This document shows, one piece after another, positions 24,010-32,598 of a stretch of DNA of 64,000 bases (its first letter is position 1; every line of letters begins with the position of its first letter). The DNA is taken from contig CM061920.1 in assembly GCA_031002005.1 (NCBI GenBank), positions 49,454,610 through 49,518,609 on the forward strand. The letters run 5' to 3'. The notes under the pieces were generated by a model, which searched no databases, was not told the origin of the DNA, and worked only from the letters and a program-made list of their open reading frames with translations. The translations under genes and the position numbers were made by a program. Source of the DNA: Vandiemenella viatica (lineage: Eukaryota; Arthropoda; Insecta; Orthoptera; Morabidae).

Positions 24010-24019
24010 AATATTTTAT

Positions 24020-24557
24020 CTAAGGAGAATCCATGAATTTCTACTGGAATGAGTAAAGCTCATTTGAGAAGTTATTTCTTTCCATTTCTGTTTTTTTTTT
24101 TTATCATTTCATACAAAGTTTGGATAGATTTGTCCCAGCATGGAATATATTGTTTCCTGTATCCTCGGGAGATGTTTCGTCTATCTGCAGCAATAACAAT
24201 ATCAACAAATTTCTTGTAGTTTTTTGTCTTTAGGGGTATCCATCGCAGGTTACTATCTACCTTGGAGCTATATTGGTTTGAGTTTGCCCTCTTTAGGTTC
24301 CACCTCAGTTTATGACTGGATCTGATTACAGGTATTGCAATACCAATACTGATAAGTGTGGGTCTGTGTTGGCTTATTGGAAGGACTTTCCTTGTTTGAT
24401 CTAAAAGTGTTCTTTCATCTGTGGAAACAAAAACCAGATCAGGATTGGTGTCAGATTGGTGCCATCTAGCAGAATGGAATGTTTTATTTTCTTTAGCATC
24501 TTTCCCCAGGATGTGCACCATTTTCGATAAAGTCCTTACCCACTGCACCATGCACAT
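24020..24557 (-). pseudogene. Jockey-type LINE endonuclease segment
   Basis: The open segment 24072-24557 reads TFHSARWHQSDTNPDLVFVS, then VLPISQHRPTLISIGIAIPV, RWNLKRANSNQYSSKVD, RWIPLKTKNYKKFVDIVIAA and ISRGYRKQYIPCWDKSIQTL. A frameshifted continuation, HSSRNSWILLR, lies at the left. HxxARWxxxxNPDLxFV and SQHRPxxxxxGI are the C-terminal part of the apurinic-type endonuclease in Jockey LINEs. Upstream catalytic blocks are missing, cut at 24557 where a Penelope fragment begins. This is the 5'-most surviving part of the LINE ending at 17508. Confidence 0.85.
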
Positions 24558-24559
24558 GT

Positions 24560-25085
24560 TTCAGCAGACCACCCAATCTAAAAAATATCTTGTTTCATAA
24601 GTATTCACCCTGTAATTGCCCAAAACTACCATAGGGGTCATTCCCATGCAACAGATCCATTGTAAAACATGCAGCATGCACCCAGCTACCGCCACCTACT
24701 CCAATCTGACTGCAGGTGAAACTTTCCGCATCATTGGTCTTGCTTCTTGCAGCACAACACACCTCATATATGAACTCAAATGCCTCCATTGCACCAGCTC
24801 ATGTATAAGCCTCGCTACTAACACACTTGCCATCAGAATGAATGGCCACAAGCAGAAGGTGTATACTAGACATAAAGCCAATCTGGTGACAAAACATGCC
24901 AGTTGCCACAATCTAAACAATTTCAACAAGTGTTTCTCAGTTAGGGCGATCAGAGTTTTCCCCGACACCACAACCTACTCTGAACTGCATAGTTGGGAAC
25001 TAGCATAACAGAACATCCTGGACACGAGGATATTCTGATATGTTGGACATTAGACATCCTCCAGGCCTCAATCTCCAATAAGTCT
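24560..25085 (+). pseudogene. Penelope-like element fragment (linker and GIY-YIG endonuclease)
   Basis: It starts in the linker (FSRPPNLKNILFHKYS near 24565), shifts frame, then is open 24616-25008 with HCKTCSMHPATATYSN, LIGLASCSTTHLIYELKCLH-type sequence, CISLATNTLAIRMNGHKQ and VFPDTTTYSELHSWELA. It ends after a stop with IRHPPGLNLQ near 25075. The YIG motif is changed to CIS, so the endonuclease would be inactive. RT sequence is absent. Confidence 0.85.
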
Positions 25086-25435
25086 CTCCCGCTAGACACA
25101 GCACTTATATTTATTTTCCCCAATATATAGTTTATTGCCACCCAGTATTTATGTTGATGTTGTTCTCCCACTTCCAAAGTTATATACCTTCTGAATTTCG
25201 ATTTTGTATTTGTGCTTCTCGCCTACCACCATCCAAGCCGTGGAACCTGCATTCACCAAACAACCGACTGTGTATGCACATCTTGTTCCGCCTGGTGTTT
25301 CAATTCTGGCAAGAATAAGGATAGCCACAGAAATATTGTATCTGTTGTGTTTTTTTTTTTTTTTTTGTGTGTGTTCTTCATCCCTTGAGTCTTATTTCCC
25401 TGTTCTTCAGTAGTATATATATAGTAAACAATTAA

Positions 25436-25900
25436 ATCAAAGGAATTAAATTAGGATAGGGAAATGAGCCACCACTTACCTTAAGATCATGGATGTGGGG
25501 CGCGAACACACAGAAAAGACAAAAACACAACTGATAAAGAAATTCTTGGGACAAACCCTTTATCAACAGGAGAACATTATGGGAGGTGGGTGATGTTGGA
25601 GACTGTCTACCAGAAAGACTGTTGGTCAGGAAAATTGTGGTGATAAATTCAAACAGAGCAAAGGTAGGGACAGTGATTACACTGGTCAGTGGGAAGAGCA
25701 AAATATAATTAAAACTAAACATACAAAATTTGATTTTTTAATATAAATACATATTTAAAATAATAATAATTTTTAAATTTTTAAACCAAAGACTCTGTGA
25801 AGTAAACATCACCTTAGGTTAGTGGTGGTCCGTTATAGGTAGTGGGGATGGTGGCGAAGAGAGGATTAAAAAAGGGTAATCATAAGTAATAATAATAATA
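25436..25900 (-). mobile_element. Penelope-like element 3' UTR and terminus
   Basis: On the - strand it reads from an (ATT)n run at 25887-25899 through a non-coding 3' UTR (AACCTAAGGTGATG near 25820, CCTTTGCTCTG near 25660, CCAACAGTCTTTCTGG near 25615) to the terminal block ending CCTATCCTAATTTAATTCC at 25440. The same order is found on the + strand at 30320-30805 after a PLE coding region, which identifies it. A (TA)n tract lies just outside the end (25413-25422). Confidence 0.7.
25541..25567 (-). ncRNA. Decayed hammerhead-like motif in PLE terminus
   Basis: On the -: UUGAUAA, a GGG/CCC stem with a UUUGU loop, then AAG, AAUU and U. Three core positions are altered relative to CUGANGA...GAA, so it is probably inactive. 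Confidence 0.35.
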
Positions 25901-25902
25901 CA

Positions 25903-26273
25903 ATGGATTATGGAAACTACAGGATCTTCAAGAGCAAGACCAACCGACGAGTAGGAAGAAACATAGGAATGATATTCTTTGTACACAAGAAACTACTGCA
26001 CTCAGTGACTGAAGTCAATCAAATTAATAATAGACTGGTGACATTGCAACTCAAATACAAAAATAAACAATGCACTTTCATCAACGCACGTGCACCTACA
26101 AACGGGTACAACAAGAAGAGACTGGATGAAACGAAAAAAATCTGGGAAAAAATTGGAAACCACCATAATGAAACTTATACAAAAATCCTGCTAGGGATTT
26201 CAATGCACAAATTGGAAAAGAGAAGAAATACAAGATAACAGTAGGAAAATTCCCAGTGCACAAATCTTATATA
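25903..26273 (+). pseudogene. RTE-like LINE endonuclease fragment
   Basis: An open reading frame 25903-26238 encodes RRVGRNIGMIFFVHKKLLHS, then VTLQLKYKNKQCTFINARAP, TNGYNKKRLDETKKIWEKI and TKILLGISMHKLEK. This matches the middle of the apurinic-type endonuclease of RTE-like LINEs, in which FINAHAPT and LLGDFNAQ are typical; the DFN is damaged here. After a frameshift it continues KYKITVGKFPVHKSYI until the mariner insertion at 26274. The RT part resumes at 27065, with a large stretch between them missing. Confidence 0.8.
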
Positions 26274-26275
26274 TA

Positions 26276-26879
26276 CAGGGTGTTACAAAAAGGTACGGCC
26301 AAACTTTCAGGAAACATTCCTCACACATAAACAAAGAAAATATGTTATGTGGACATGTGTCCAGAAACGCTTACTTTCCGTGTTAGAGCTCATTTTATTA
26401 CTTCTCTTCAAATCACATTAAACATGGAATGAAACACACAGCAACAGAACGTACCAGCATGACTTCAAACACTTTGTTACAGGAAATGTTCAAAATGTCC
26501 TCCGTTAGCAAGGATACTTGCATCCACCCTCCGTCGCATGGAATCCCTGATGCGCTGATGCAGCCCTGGAGAATGGCGTATTGTATCACAGCCGTCCACA
26601 ATACGAGCACGAAGAGTCTCTACATTTGGTACCGGGGTGGCGTAGACAAGGGCTTTCAAATGCCCCCATAAATGGAAGTCAAGAGGGTTGAGGTCAGGAG
26701 AGCGTGGGGGCCATGGAATTGGTCCGTACAGTACAGTACATACTAACGAAACTAAAATGAGCTCTAACATGGAAAGTACCGTAAGCGTTTCCGGACACAT
26801 GTCCACATAACATATTTTCTTTGTTTGTGTGTGAGGAATGTTTCCTGAAAGTTTGGCCATACCTTTTTGTAACACCCTG
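26276..26879 (-). mobile_element. Mariner/Tc1-type deletion derivative with long TIRs
   Basis: A 604-bp element with CAGGGTGTTACAAAAAGGTA at both ends in inverted orientation and TA on both sides (26274-26275 and 26880-26881). The TIRs extend about 100 bp with few mismatches. The interior encodes, on the -, only the C-terminal part of the transposase (26735 to the stop at 26477): PWPPRSPDLNPLDFHLWGHL, carrying the third catalytic Asp region, then MRRRVDASILANGGHFEHFL. The N-terminal and central transposase is deleted, and the remaining ORF runs straight into leader sequence near 26735. It cannot move itself but has intact ends for trans-mobilisation. Confidence 0.9.
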
Positions 26880-26889
26880 TATATATATA

Positions 26890-27060
26890 AATATATAAAA
26901 CTAAGGAAGGATAGGGAAATATGACCCAACACTTACCACAGATGAAGGCGGCTGAGACGACGAACAAAAAGCAAACACAAGAGAAGCGCAATATTTCGGC
27001 CTACAACAGCCTTAAACGTGCAGAAGGTGAAGCACCATGCGGCGACACATGTGTACACAT
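26890..27060 (-). mobile_element. Penelope-like element terminus, severely truncated
   Basis: The terminal block (ggaaggatagggaaatatgac) next to a (TA)n tract, then ACTTACCACAGATGAAGGCG, CAAACACAAG and a hammerhead-like core. Its tip is repeated inverted at 32539-32591. It sits between the mariner derivative and the RTE-like RT. The element 3' end points left. Confidence 0.6.
26993..27016 (-). ncRNA. Decayed hammerhead-like motif
   Basis: The 3' half of the core is intact on the -: a GGC/GCC stem, GAA, AUAU and U. The CUGANGA half is mutated beyond recognition. Confidence 0.3.
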
Positions 27061-27064
27061 AGGC

Positions 27065-27330
27065 GGTCGAAATTAGAACAGGAGTAAGACAGGGAGATGG
27101 ATTGTCACCACTACTCTTCAATATTGTACTAGAGAAAGTAATGACAGAATGGGAAAAACAGCTGAAAGCAGAAAACTTGTGGGCACCCATAAAAATGGGG
27201 TCTAAAGGACTATACATACCATATCTGGCATTTGCTGACAACCTAGCAGTCATCACAGACAAAGAAGAAGTGGCCATCAGGCAAATAGAGATCCTCAAGG
27301 AATATGCAGAAAAAACAGGATTACAAAGGA

Positions 27331-27362
<32 letters not shown>

Positions 27363-28150
27363 AGGGTTAATAGGGAACAAAATAGAAACGCAAAAACTAA
27401 GGATAAAATATGGTGAAATCGACAGGGTAAAACAGTTTAAATATCTAGGCGAAATCATAGACCCAACAGGACTAGAAGTGAACGCACAGGAAGCAAGAGT
27501 ACAGAAGATGAAGAAAGCAATAGCATTAGTACAAAATATTTACAACAAGAAATGTATTTCAGATAACACCAAGATAAGACATTATAACACGGTAATTAAG
27601 ATAGCATTTACATACGCATGTGAAAAATTTACCAATGAACACAAAGAAAAGCAACAGAACAAATCAAGAAAGAAAGAAAGAAAAATTATCAGAAAAATCC
27701 TGGGACCCAGAGTGAATGAAGATGGACAGTACAGAATTCAAAACTATAAAAAACTACAGAAAAAATATCAATCATAGAATCAGACATGAAGAAAAGAAGG
27801 CTGAAATTTTATTTACATCTGAGTAGACTTCCAAAGGAAAGAATCTCAAGACAAATTTTAGAATACACACATACAATAAAATAACAACTCACATGGAGAA
27901 AGACCTGAAGTCTGCAGGTATTGCCAAGGGAGATGTCACAGATCGAGAGATTTTTATTAAGAAGGTGAACTCATTGGAAGTTATTTCAGAGACAAAAACG
28001 GTATAAATCAAAACGCATCTGGACTGCTGAAGAAAAGAAAACCGTCAGTGAAAGAATGAAAAAATATTTGTCCGACTAGAACAGCATCCCAAAGAAGAAC
28101 TGAACGCATCCAGTCAGGATTGCTTATCATTCTCCATTATGGGGACATAC
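27065..28150 (+). pseudogene. RTE-like LINE reverse transcriptase
   Basis: It reads GVRQGDGLSPLLFNIVLEKV (motif B, 27085), YIPYLAFADNLAVITDKEEV (motif C, FADN instead of FADD, 27215), then a run of about 30 A at 27331-27361 inside the reading frame. It continues VKQFKYLGEIIDPTGLEVNA (27427), KIRHYNTVIKIAFTYACEKF (27570), RKERKIIRKILGPRVNEDGQ (27675), KKRRLKFYLHLSRLPKERIS (27790), and ends in an (AAT)n tail near 28157. Motif A and everything 5' of it are missing. The poly-A run implies local slippage. Confidence 0.85.
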
Positions 28151-28154
28151 AAAA

Positions 28155-28880
28155 ATAATAATAATGATTGTGTATTATCTGAAGTTGAGACCAGGTGGTT
28201 GCCTTGTGCCCAGTTTGTACTGGTAGGCAGGTTCACAACTTCTGAGTTCAGAGGAGCTGCTGCTATTAGGGAGGACTCTGATAGACCAGACTGTGTAACA
28301 AGAGTTGAAATTATTTGAGTCATGGGTGATGGCGTGGGCAGTAACTGGGTGTTTTCGATTCCATGTGAAAACCGTCTGTCGGTGGCCATTTATTCTTATG
28401 GAAAGTGGATTTGTGGTAAAACCTATATATGAAGCCAGACAGTGGTTGCATGTTAATTGGTAAATTACATGGGAGGTTTCACAGGTGGCATGTCCTATGA
28501 TAGGGAAGCTTTTTTCCCCTGTGACAGGGTTAGTGAAAGTGGTGGAGGCATGGTGTACGTCGCACATCTTGACCTGTGGTCTATTGCATGGGAAAGGGCC
28601 TTGGGGCTGACTGTTGGGACAAGGAAGACTATGTTTGTGGACTAGAAGTTTGCTTAGGTTAGGTGGTCTTCTGAAACAAGTTACAGGAGGGGCAGGGAGG
28701 ATTTTAGGAAGAATGGATCTCATTTCAGGGCAGGTTTGTAGGAAATCTTAGCCCTGCCGGAGGATTCTGTTGATGGATTTGAGTACTGTGTGACCAAGAC
28801 TGGATTGTGGTTGGTTTTTGTGTGTTTCGGATGACTGATGGGCTGAGTAGGTTGTAATGTTGCCTGTGAAAGCCTCCAAC
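28155..28880 (-). pseudogene. Penelope-like element fragment (linker and endonuclease)
   Basis: The open segment 28175-28723 reads ILPAPPVTCFRRPPNLSKLL, then QGPFPCNRPQVKMCDVHHAS, HVIYQLTCNHCLASYIGFTT, SIRINGHRQTVF and ELRSCEPAYQYKLGTRQPPG. Upstream to 28880 it continues, with a stop, as NITTYSAHQSS and VLKSINRILRQG. The endonuclease keeps IY...YIG, R and H positions; the CxxC pattern of the linker is changed to CNRPQVKMC. RT is missing. The (AAT)n at its left end is shared with the RTE-like LINE tail. Confidence 0.88.
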
Positions 28881-28884
28881 ATGC

Positions 28885-29023
28885 AGCAATCTCACTACTA
28901 CTGAAGAAGGGCTATAGGCTCGAAAATTTTACTCTACGTGTGTATGTGTTTTTTCCGTGTCTCGGCGCTACAAGAATCATCTTCTGTTGTAAGTGGTGGT
29001 TTTTCTCCTATCCAAATGTGTAA
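28885..29023 (+). mobile_element. Penelope-like element terminus at a TA tract
   Basis: It begins just before the hammerhead-like core at 28901, continues through CTACGTGTGTATGTG, CGTGTCTCGGCGC and GTAAGTGGTGGTTTTTCTCC, and ends CCTATCCAAA, then GTGTAATATATATTG. The final block matches the - strand end at 30849-30875. It is a truncated copy between two coding fragments of the same superfamily. Confidence 0.6.
28901..28925 (+). ncRNA. Candidate hammerhead ribozyme core in PLE terminus
   Basis: CUGAAGA (fits CUGANGA), A, stem II GGGC/GCUC (4 pairs, one G-U) with a UAUAG loop, GAA, then the self-complementary AAUU followed by U (to 28930). All invariant core bases are present. Helix I is weak, so activity is uncertain. 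Confidence 0.5.
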
Positions 29024-29031
29024 TATATATT

Positions 29032-30320
29032 GTTCCAGCTTATGGATTGCCAACTGAATGCATCTCTGCCTTGGTTGACCAATACCTACAACCTACAGTC
29101 TGTCAGCTCCCCTCCCATAAAAAGGACACCCACCACTTCCTCTTCTGGCTTTCTACTATACGCACCCCCCTTCTTTCCAACTCCACACTGATAACAATTT
29201 ACATGATATCCTTGTACACAAACATTCCACACTGGCATGGCTTCAGGGCCATGGAACATTTTCTGAATCAGCACCCTCCCAACAGCCTCCCCATGACTTC
29301 CTTCCTCATCAAATTGGCCCACCTGATTCTCAATAACGACTACTTCTCCTTCGAAGGCAAAATCTATCACCAGAACTGTAGTACTGCCAAGGGCACCTGC
29401 ATGCCCCCCCCCTTTTTTTATGCTAATCTGTTCACAGGCCATCTGAAACAGACATTTCTGGATGAAGTCCCTCTCAAATCCTACATTTGACTTCAATTTG
29501 GACGAATGGAAAAATGACCTGCTAAATTTCCTGAACCATCTCAATACTGTAGCATGCTGAAATTCACTTGGATTTACTCCCACATCCAGGCAACATTCTT
29601 GATGTGGATTTTCCTCTCTCCAATGGCTACCTCAACTCCTCATTCCACATCAAACCCACCAACCTTCAACAGTATCAGTATTTTGGAAGTTGCCACCCAT
29701 ACCATAGGCAAACGTTCCCTCCCCTACATCCCTGGCATTTGGGGTAGTCGCATATCCTCCAATCAACAGTCCCTAGTGCATTATTCAAACAATATTTCGC
29801 AAGCATTGATACCTCACAACTACCCTCCAGCTTTGGTGAACAAACAGCTTTCATGGGCAACATTACAAGCTACTCAGCCCACAGTATTCCTCATCCCAAC
29901 AGTGTGCCTCAAGGCTCTTTCCTATGCAATAAATCCCGCTGCAAGATTTGCGACATACGCCATGCTTCCACCACTTTCATCAACCCTGTCACAAGGAAAA
30001 GCTTCCCTATCATAGGATACGCCACCTGTGAAACCACCCATGTAATTTACCAGTTAACATGCAACCACTGCCTGGCTTCATATATAGATTTGACCATAAA
30101 TCCGCTCTCAGTAAGAATGAACGGCCACCCACAGATGGTGTTCACACAGAACCAAAAGCACCCAATTTCTGCCCATGCCATCACCCATGACTTGAAGAAT
30201 TTCAACTCTTGTTTTACAGTCCGTGCTGTCAGAGTCCTCCCTAATAGCAGCAGCTGCTCTGAGCTCAGTACAAACTGGGCACAAGGTAACCACCTGGACT
30301 TAACTTAAGATAATACTCAG
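29032..30320 (+). pseudogene. Penelope-like element RT and endonuclease, frameshifted
   Basis: The RT part is open 28993-29490: LVDQYLQPTVCQLPSHKKDT, then ISLYTNIPHWHGFRAMEHFL (motif A region, catalytic Asp replaced), FSFEGKIYHQNCSTAKGTCM and FYANLFTGHLKQTFLDEVP. A frameshift and stops remove motif C. It then reads KFTWIYSHIQATFL (29557) and HTIGKRSLPYIPGIWGSRIS, shifts frame again near 29850, and continues SVPQGSFLCNKSRCKICDIR, HVIYQLTCNHCLASYIDLTI (YIG changed to YID), SVRMNGH and ELSTNWAQGN (29853-30308). It is the longest Penelope copy here but is clearly dead. Confidence 0.88.
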
Positions 30321-30808
30321 TCAAGATTATTATTATTATTATTATTATTGTTTTTACCTTTTTTTCTTTTTTTTTAATCCTCTCTTTTCCTCTATCTCCA
30401 CTGCCTAAATTGAACCACCACTAACCTGAGGTGAAGTCTGTGGTTTAATTTTTTTAAATTGTGCATTTTTAATTTATTTATATATATTATTTATATTTAG
30501 ATTTAACTATATTAGTTTGCTCTTTCCACCTACCAGAGATCAGTTTTAGTATTTACCTGTGTTCGGGTATCAGCTCTGAATCACTGCCCTTCTACTTGTC
30601 TTCTTTTTTAATTTACTCCCACCATTTTCATGGCCAACAGTCTTTCTGTGAGGCAGTCTCTCACAACACACACCTTGACAAAGGGCTAGATCCAAAAATT
30701 TCTGTATCATCCATGATTTTTGTCTTTTCTGTGTGTTCGCACCCCACAGCCATCAACTAAAGATAAGTGGTGGCCCACTTCCCTATCCTAATTTAATTCC
30801 TTTTCACT
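30321..30808 (+). mobile_element. Penelope-like element 3' UTR and terminus
   Basis: The 3' UTR of the preceding copy: (ATT)n at 30333-30351, a pyrimidine-rich run, ACCACCACTAACCTGAGGTG, TTTGCTCTTTCCACC, CAACAGTCTTTCTGTGAGGC, a hammerhead-like motif, and the end CCTATCCTAATTTAATTCC at 30785-30805. It abuts the (TA)n tract at 30819. Confidence 0.7.
30674..30697 (+). ncRNA. Decayed hammerhead-like motif in PLE terminus
   Basis: UUGACAA, a weakened GG/CC stem with a GCUAGA loop, then AAA, AAUU and U. Three core bases are changed; probably inactive. Confidence 0.35.
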
Positions 30809-30818
30809 AATTAGCACC

Positions 30819-30844
30819 TATATATATATATATATATATATATT
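30819..30844. repeat. (TA)n microsatellite between two Penelope termini
   Basis: About 13 TA units. A Penelope 3' end points at it from each side (30805 on +, 30849 on -). Confidence 0.9.
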
Positions 30845-30848
30845 AGAC

Positions 30849-31451
30849 ATTGGGATAGGAGAAAAACCACCGCTTACCAAAGATGAGGCTCCAGCGGCGT
30901 CAAAACACGACAAAACACACAAACACAATACAAATTTTCGAGCTTAGCTCTTCATCAGGTTGTAGGATGAGGTGGCTGCCCCGCGGAAGCTGGCAACCAA
31001 CTGTGGAGACCACACGGGGTGCACATGGTCGGCTGGTCGGGAGGGGGGAGAAACAACATGGCGGGAGGTGGGGGTGGGGGTGGAAGGACCTAAGCCCGAA
31101 AATGATAATTAGACTGCACAGTGGAAACGTGGTTGCGGTCATAAGGTCACTGGCATAAAACAAACCAAGGAAACCCGGGGGGGGGGGGGGGGTTGGAATC
31201 TACTGAAAATGATCTATAAGTGCCCCCATAAAAAATTATTCCACACGAAAATTATTGAAAATATTACACACGAAAAAATACTACACACGGAAAAAATATA
31301 ATAATATAAAACACACGAGAGAAAAAAAAAAAAGAAAAAAAATTATTGCAATAGATCTAAGTACAAAAAGAGAAAGCTCTGGTGAGCGATGGTTTTGTGG
31401 GAAATGATGGCAGGTAAGGGGCAAAGGTCGGAGGAGAGAGGAAAATTGGAG
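30849..31451 (-). mobile_element. Penelope-like element 3' UTR and terminus with hammerhead
   Basis: The non-coding 3' part of the element coded at 31452-32513. From right to left: an A-rich block with ACACACGAAAAAATA repeats (31230-31350), a G homopolymer at 31177-31192, a GC-richer stretch (GTGGGGGTGGGGGTGG), the hammerhead core at 30936-30958, then the terminal block ending TTTTTCTCCTATCCC at 30850. Confidence 0.7.
30930..30958 (-). ncRNA. Candidate hammerhead ribozyme, intact core
   Basis: On the -: CUGAUGA, A, stem II GAGC/GCUC (4 perfect pairs, UAA loop), GAA, then the self-complementary AAUU and U as the predicted cleavage base. Helix I can form as ACAAC with GU(AU)UGU, five pairs and a 2-nt bulge. 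It sits about 85 nt from the 3' end of a Penelope-like element whose endonuclease ORF is intact. Published work on Penelope-like elements reports hammerheads in this kind of position. Confidence 0.65.
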
Positions 31452-32513
31452 CTATCTTAAATTTAGTCCAGGTGGTTGTCTGGTCCCCAGTTGGTACTGA
31501 AAGGCCAGTTCCCACCTTCTCAGTTCTGAGATGCTGCTTTTGTCTGGGAGTACTTTGATGGCGCGGACTGTGAAGCAGGTGTTGAAATTGTTGGTGTTAT
31601 GAGTGGTGGCATGAAAAGAAACAGGGTGGTCAGGGTTCTCAGTCCAGACCGATTGTCTGTGTCCATTCATCCGGATGGCCAGTGGATTTGTGGTCAGACC
31701 TATGTAGGAGGCTGGGCAGTGGTTGCAGGTAAGTTGATAGATCAGGTGAGAAGTTACGCAGGTAGCCGATCCAGTGATATAGAAGCTTTCCCCTGTTACG
31801 GGATTGGTGAAGGTGGTCGAAGGCGGGTGCATCATGCAAAGTTTGCAACGGGGCCTGTTACACGGAAAGGATCCCTGGGGCTGTCTTGTGGGCTGAGGGG
31901 TTCCATGTTTATGGACCAAGAGTTGGTTCAAGTTGGGGGGTCTACTGAAACAGGTTCTGGGGGGCTGGGGAAGGATTTGTGGTAGGAGTGTTTTCATTTC
32001 CGGGCAGGCTCGGAGGAGATCATATCCTTGTCTTAGGATCCTGTTGATGGATTCTAAGCCAGGGAAGTAGCGGGTGACCAAAACTGGGCTTTGGTTGGTT
32101 CTTGATGGTTGTGGGGTGTTGATGGATTGTGTCGGTACTGATGTGGCTCGTGTAACTTGTTTATGAACTAAATCTGGGGGGTAATTGCGGGATATTAGAG
32201 CTTCAGAAATGTTATTAGTGTACTGCTTAAGGGACTGTTCGTTGGAGCAAATGTGCCTGCCCCGGATTCCCAGGCTGTATGGGAGGGCGCGTTTGATGTG
32301 ATTAGGATGGCAACTGTCGTAGTGGAGGTATTGTTGTAGATTGGTGGGTTTTATATGTACCGAAGAATTGATGCCGCCATCAGAGAGGGACAGGTCGACA
32401 TCCAGGAAAGTGGCCTGGATGTGGGAGTAATTCCATGTAAATTTCAAAGTGCTGGCATTATTGAGGTTATTGAGGAAAATGAGAAGGTTGTCTTCCCCGT
32501 GGGTCCAGATCAT
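31452..32513 (-). CDS. Penelope-like element C-terminal RT, linker and GIY-YIG endonuclease (5'-truncated, otherwise open)
   Basis: A 353-codon uninterrupted reading frame, the best-preserved Penelope copy in the window. It starts at MIWTHGEDNLLIFLNNLN, immediately after where the catalytic YIDD box of RT motif C should be. It continues TLKFTWNYSHIQATFLDVDL, INRILRQGYDLLRACPEMKT, then the linker FSRPPNLNQLLVHK with the zinc-ligand-like CNRPRCKLC. The endonuclease follows: HLIYQLTCNHCPASYIGLTT (LIY/YIG), IRMNGHRQ (catalytic Arg and His), then SELRRWELAF with the Glu, ending at the stop after GTRQPPGLNLR. The frame is cut at 32513 by an AT microsatellite, so most of the RT is missing and the ATG is fortuitous. 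Confidence 0.9.
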   Translation of the reverse strand: MIWTHGEDNLLIFLNNLNNASTLKFTWNYSHIQATFLDVDLSLSDGGINSSVHIKPTNLQQYLHYDSCHPNHIKRALPYSLGIRGRHICSNEQSLKQYTNNISEALISRNYPPDLVHKQVTRATSVPTQSINTPQPSRTNQSPVLVTRYFPGLESINRILRQGYDLLRACPEMKTLLPQILPQPPRTCFSRPPNLNQLLVHKHGTPQPTRQPQGSFPCNRPRCKLCMMHPPSTTFTNPVTGESFYITGSATCVTSHLIYQLTCNHCPASYIGLTTNPLAIRMNGHRQSVWTENPDHPVSFHATTHNTNNFNTCFTVRAIKVLPDKSSISELRRWELAFQYQLGTRQPPGLNLR

Positions 32514-32516
32514 GAA

Positions 32517-32598
32517 ATATATATATATATATATATATCGCCTTCATCTGTGGTAAGTTTGGGTCATATTTCCCTAGCCTTCCTCAGTTATATATATA
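32517..32598 (+). mobile_element. Penelope terminus tip of ~53 bp inside TA tracts
   Basis: (TA)n at 32517-32538, then a 53-bp tip (32539-32591: CGCCTTCATCTGTGG to TTCCTCAG), then TATATATATAC. The tip is the reverse complement of 26891-26950. It is an extreme 5' truncation, showing both the end of the element and its TA target. Confidence 0.65.

Larger units (their letters stand above)
20974..24019. mobile_element. ~3-kb satellite and foldback insertion in the Jockey LINE
   Basis: Everything between the LINE phrases WILLR (24020) and KLGAASN (20973) is one insertion, or nested insertions. The left end starts AACCGACTTCAAAAAAGGAGG, a motif I recognise as a common arthropod dispersed-repeat end. 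It holds a tandem repeat array, then a foldback unit whose left arm also starts with CCGCCTTCAAAAAAA. No ORF of note is present. The element class is not recognised; a Helitron-like or MITE-like origin is possible but not shown. Confidence 0.5.

Noticed and set aside
27331..27361. Poly-A run as the 3' end of the RTE-like LINE
   Set aside because: RT-family sequence continues in order on both sides of it, so it is an internal expansion, not the tail.
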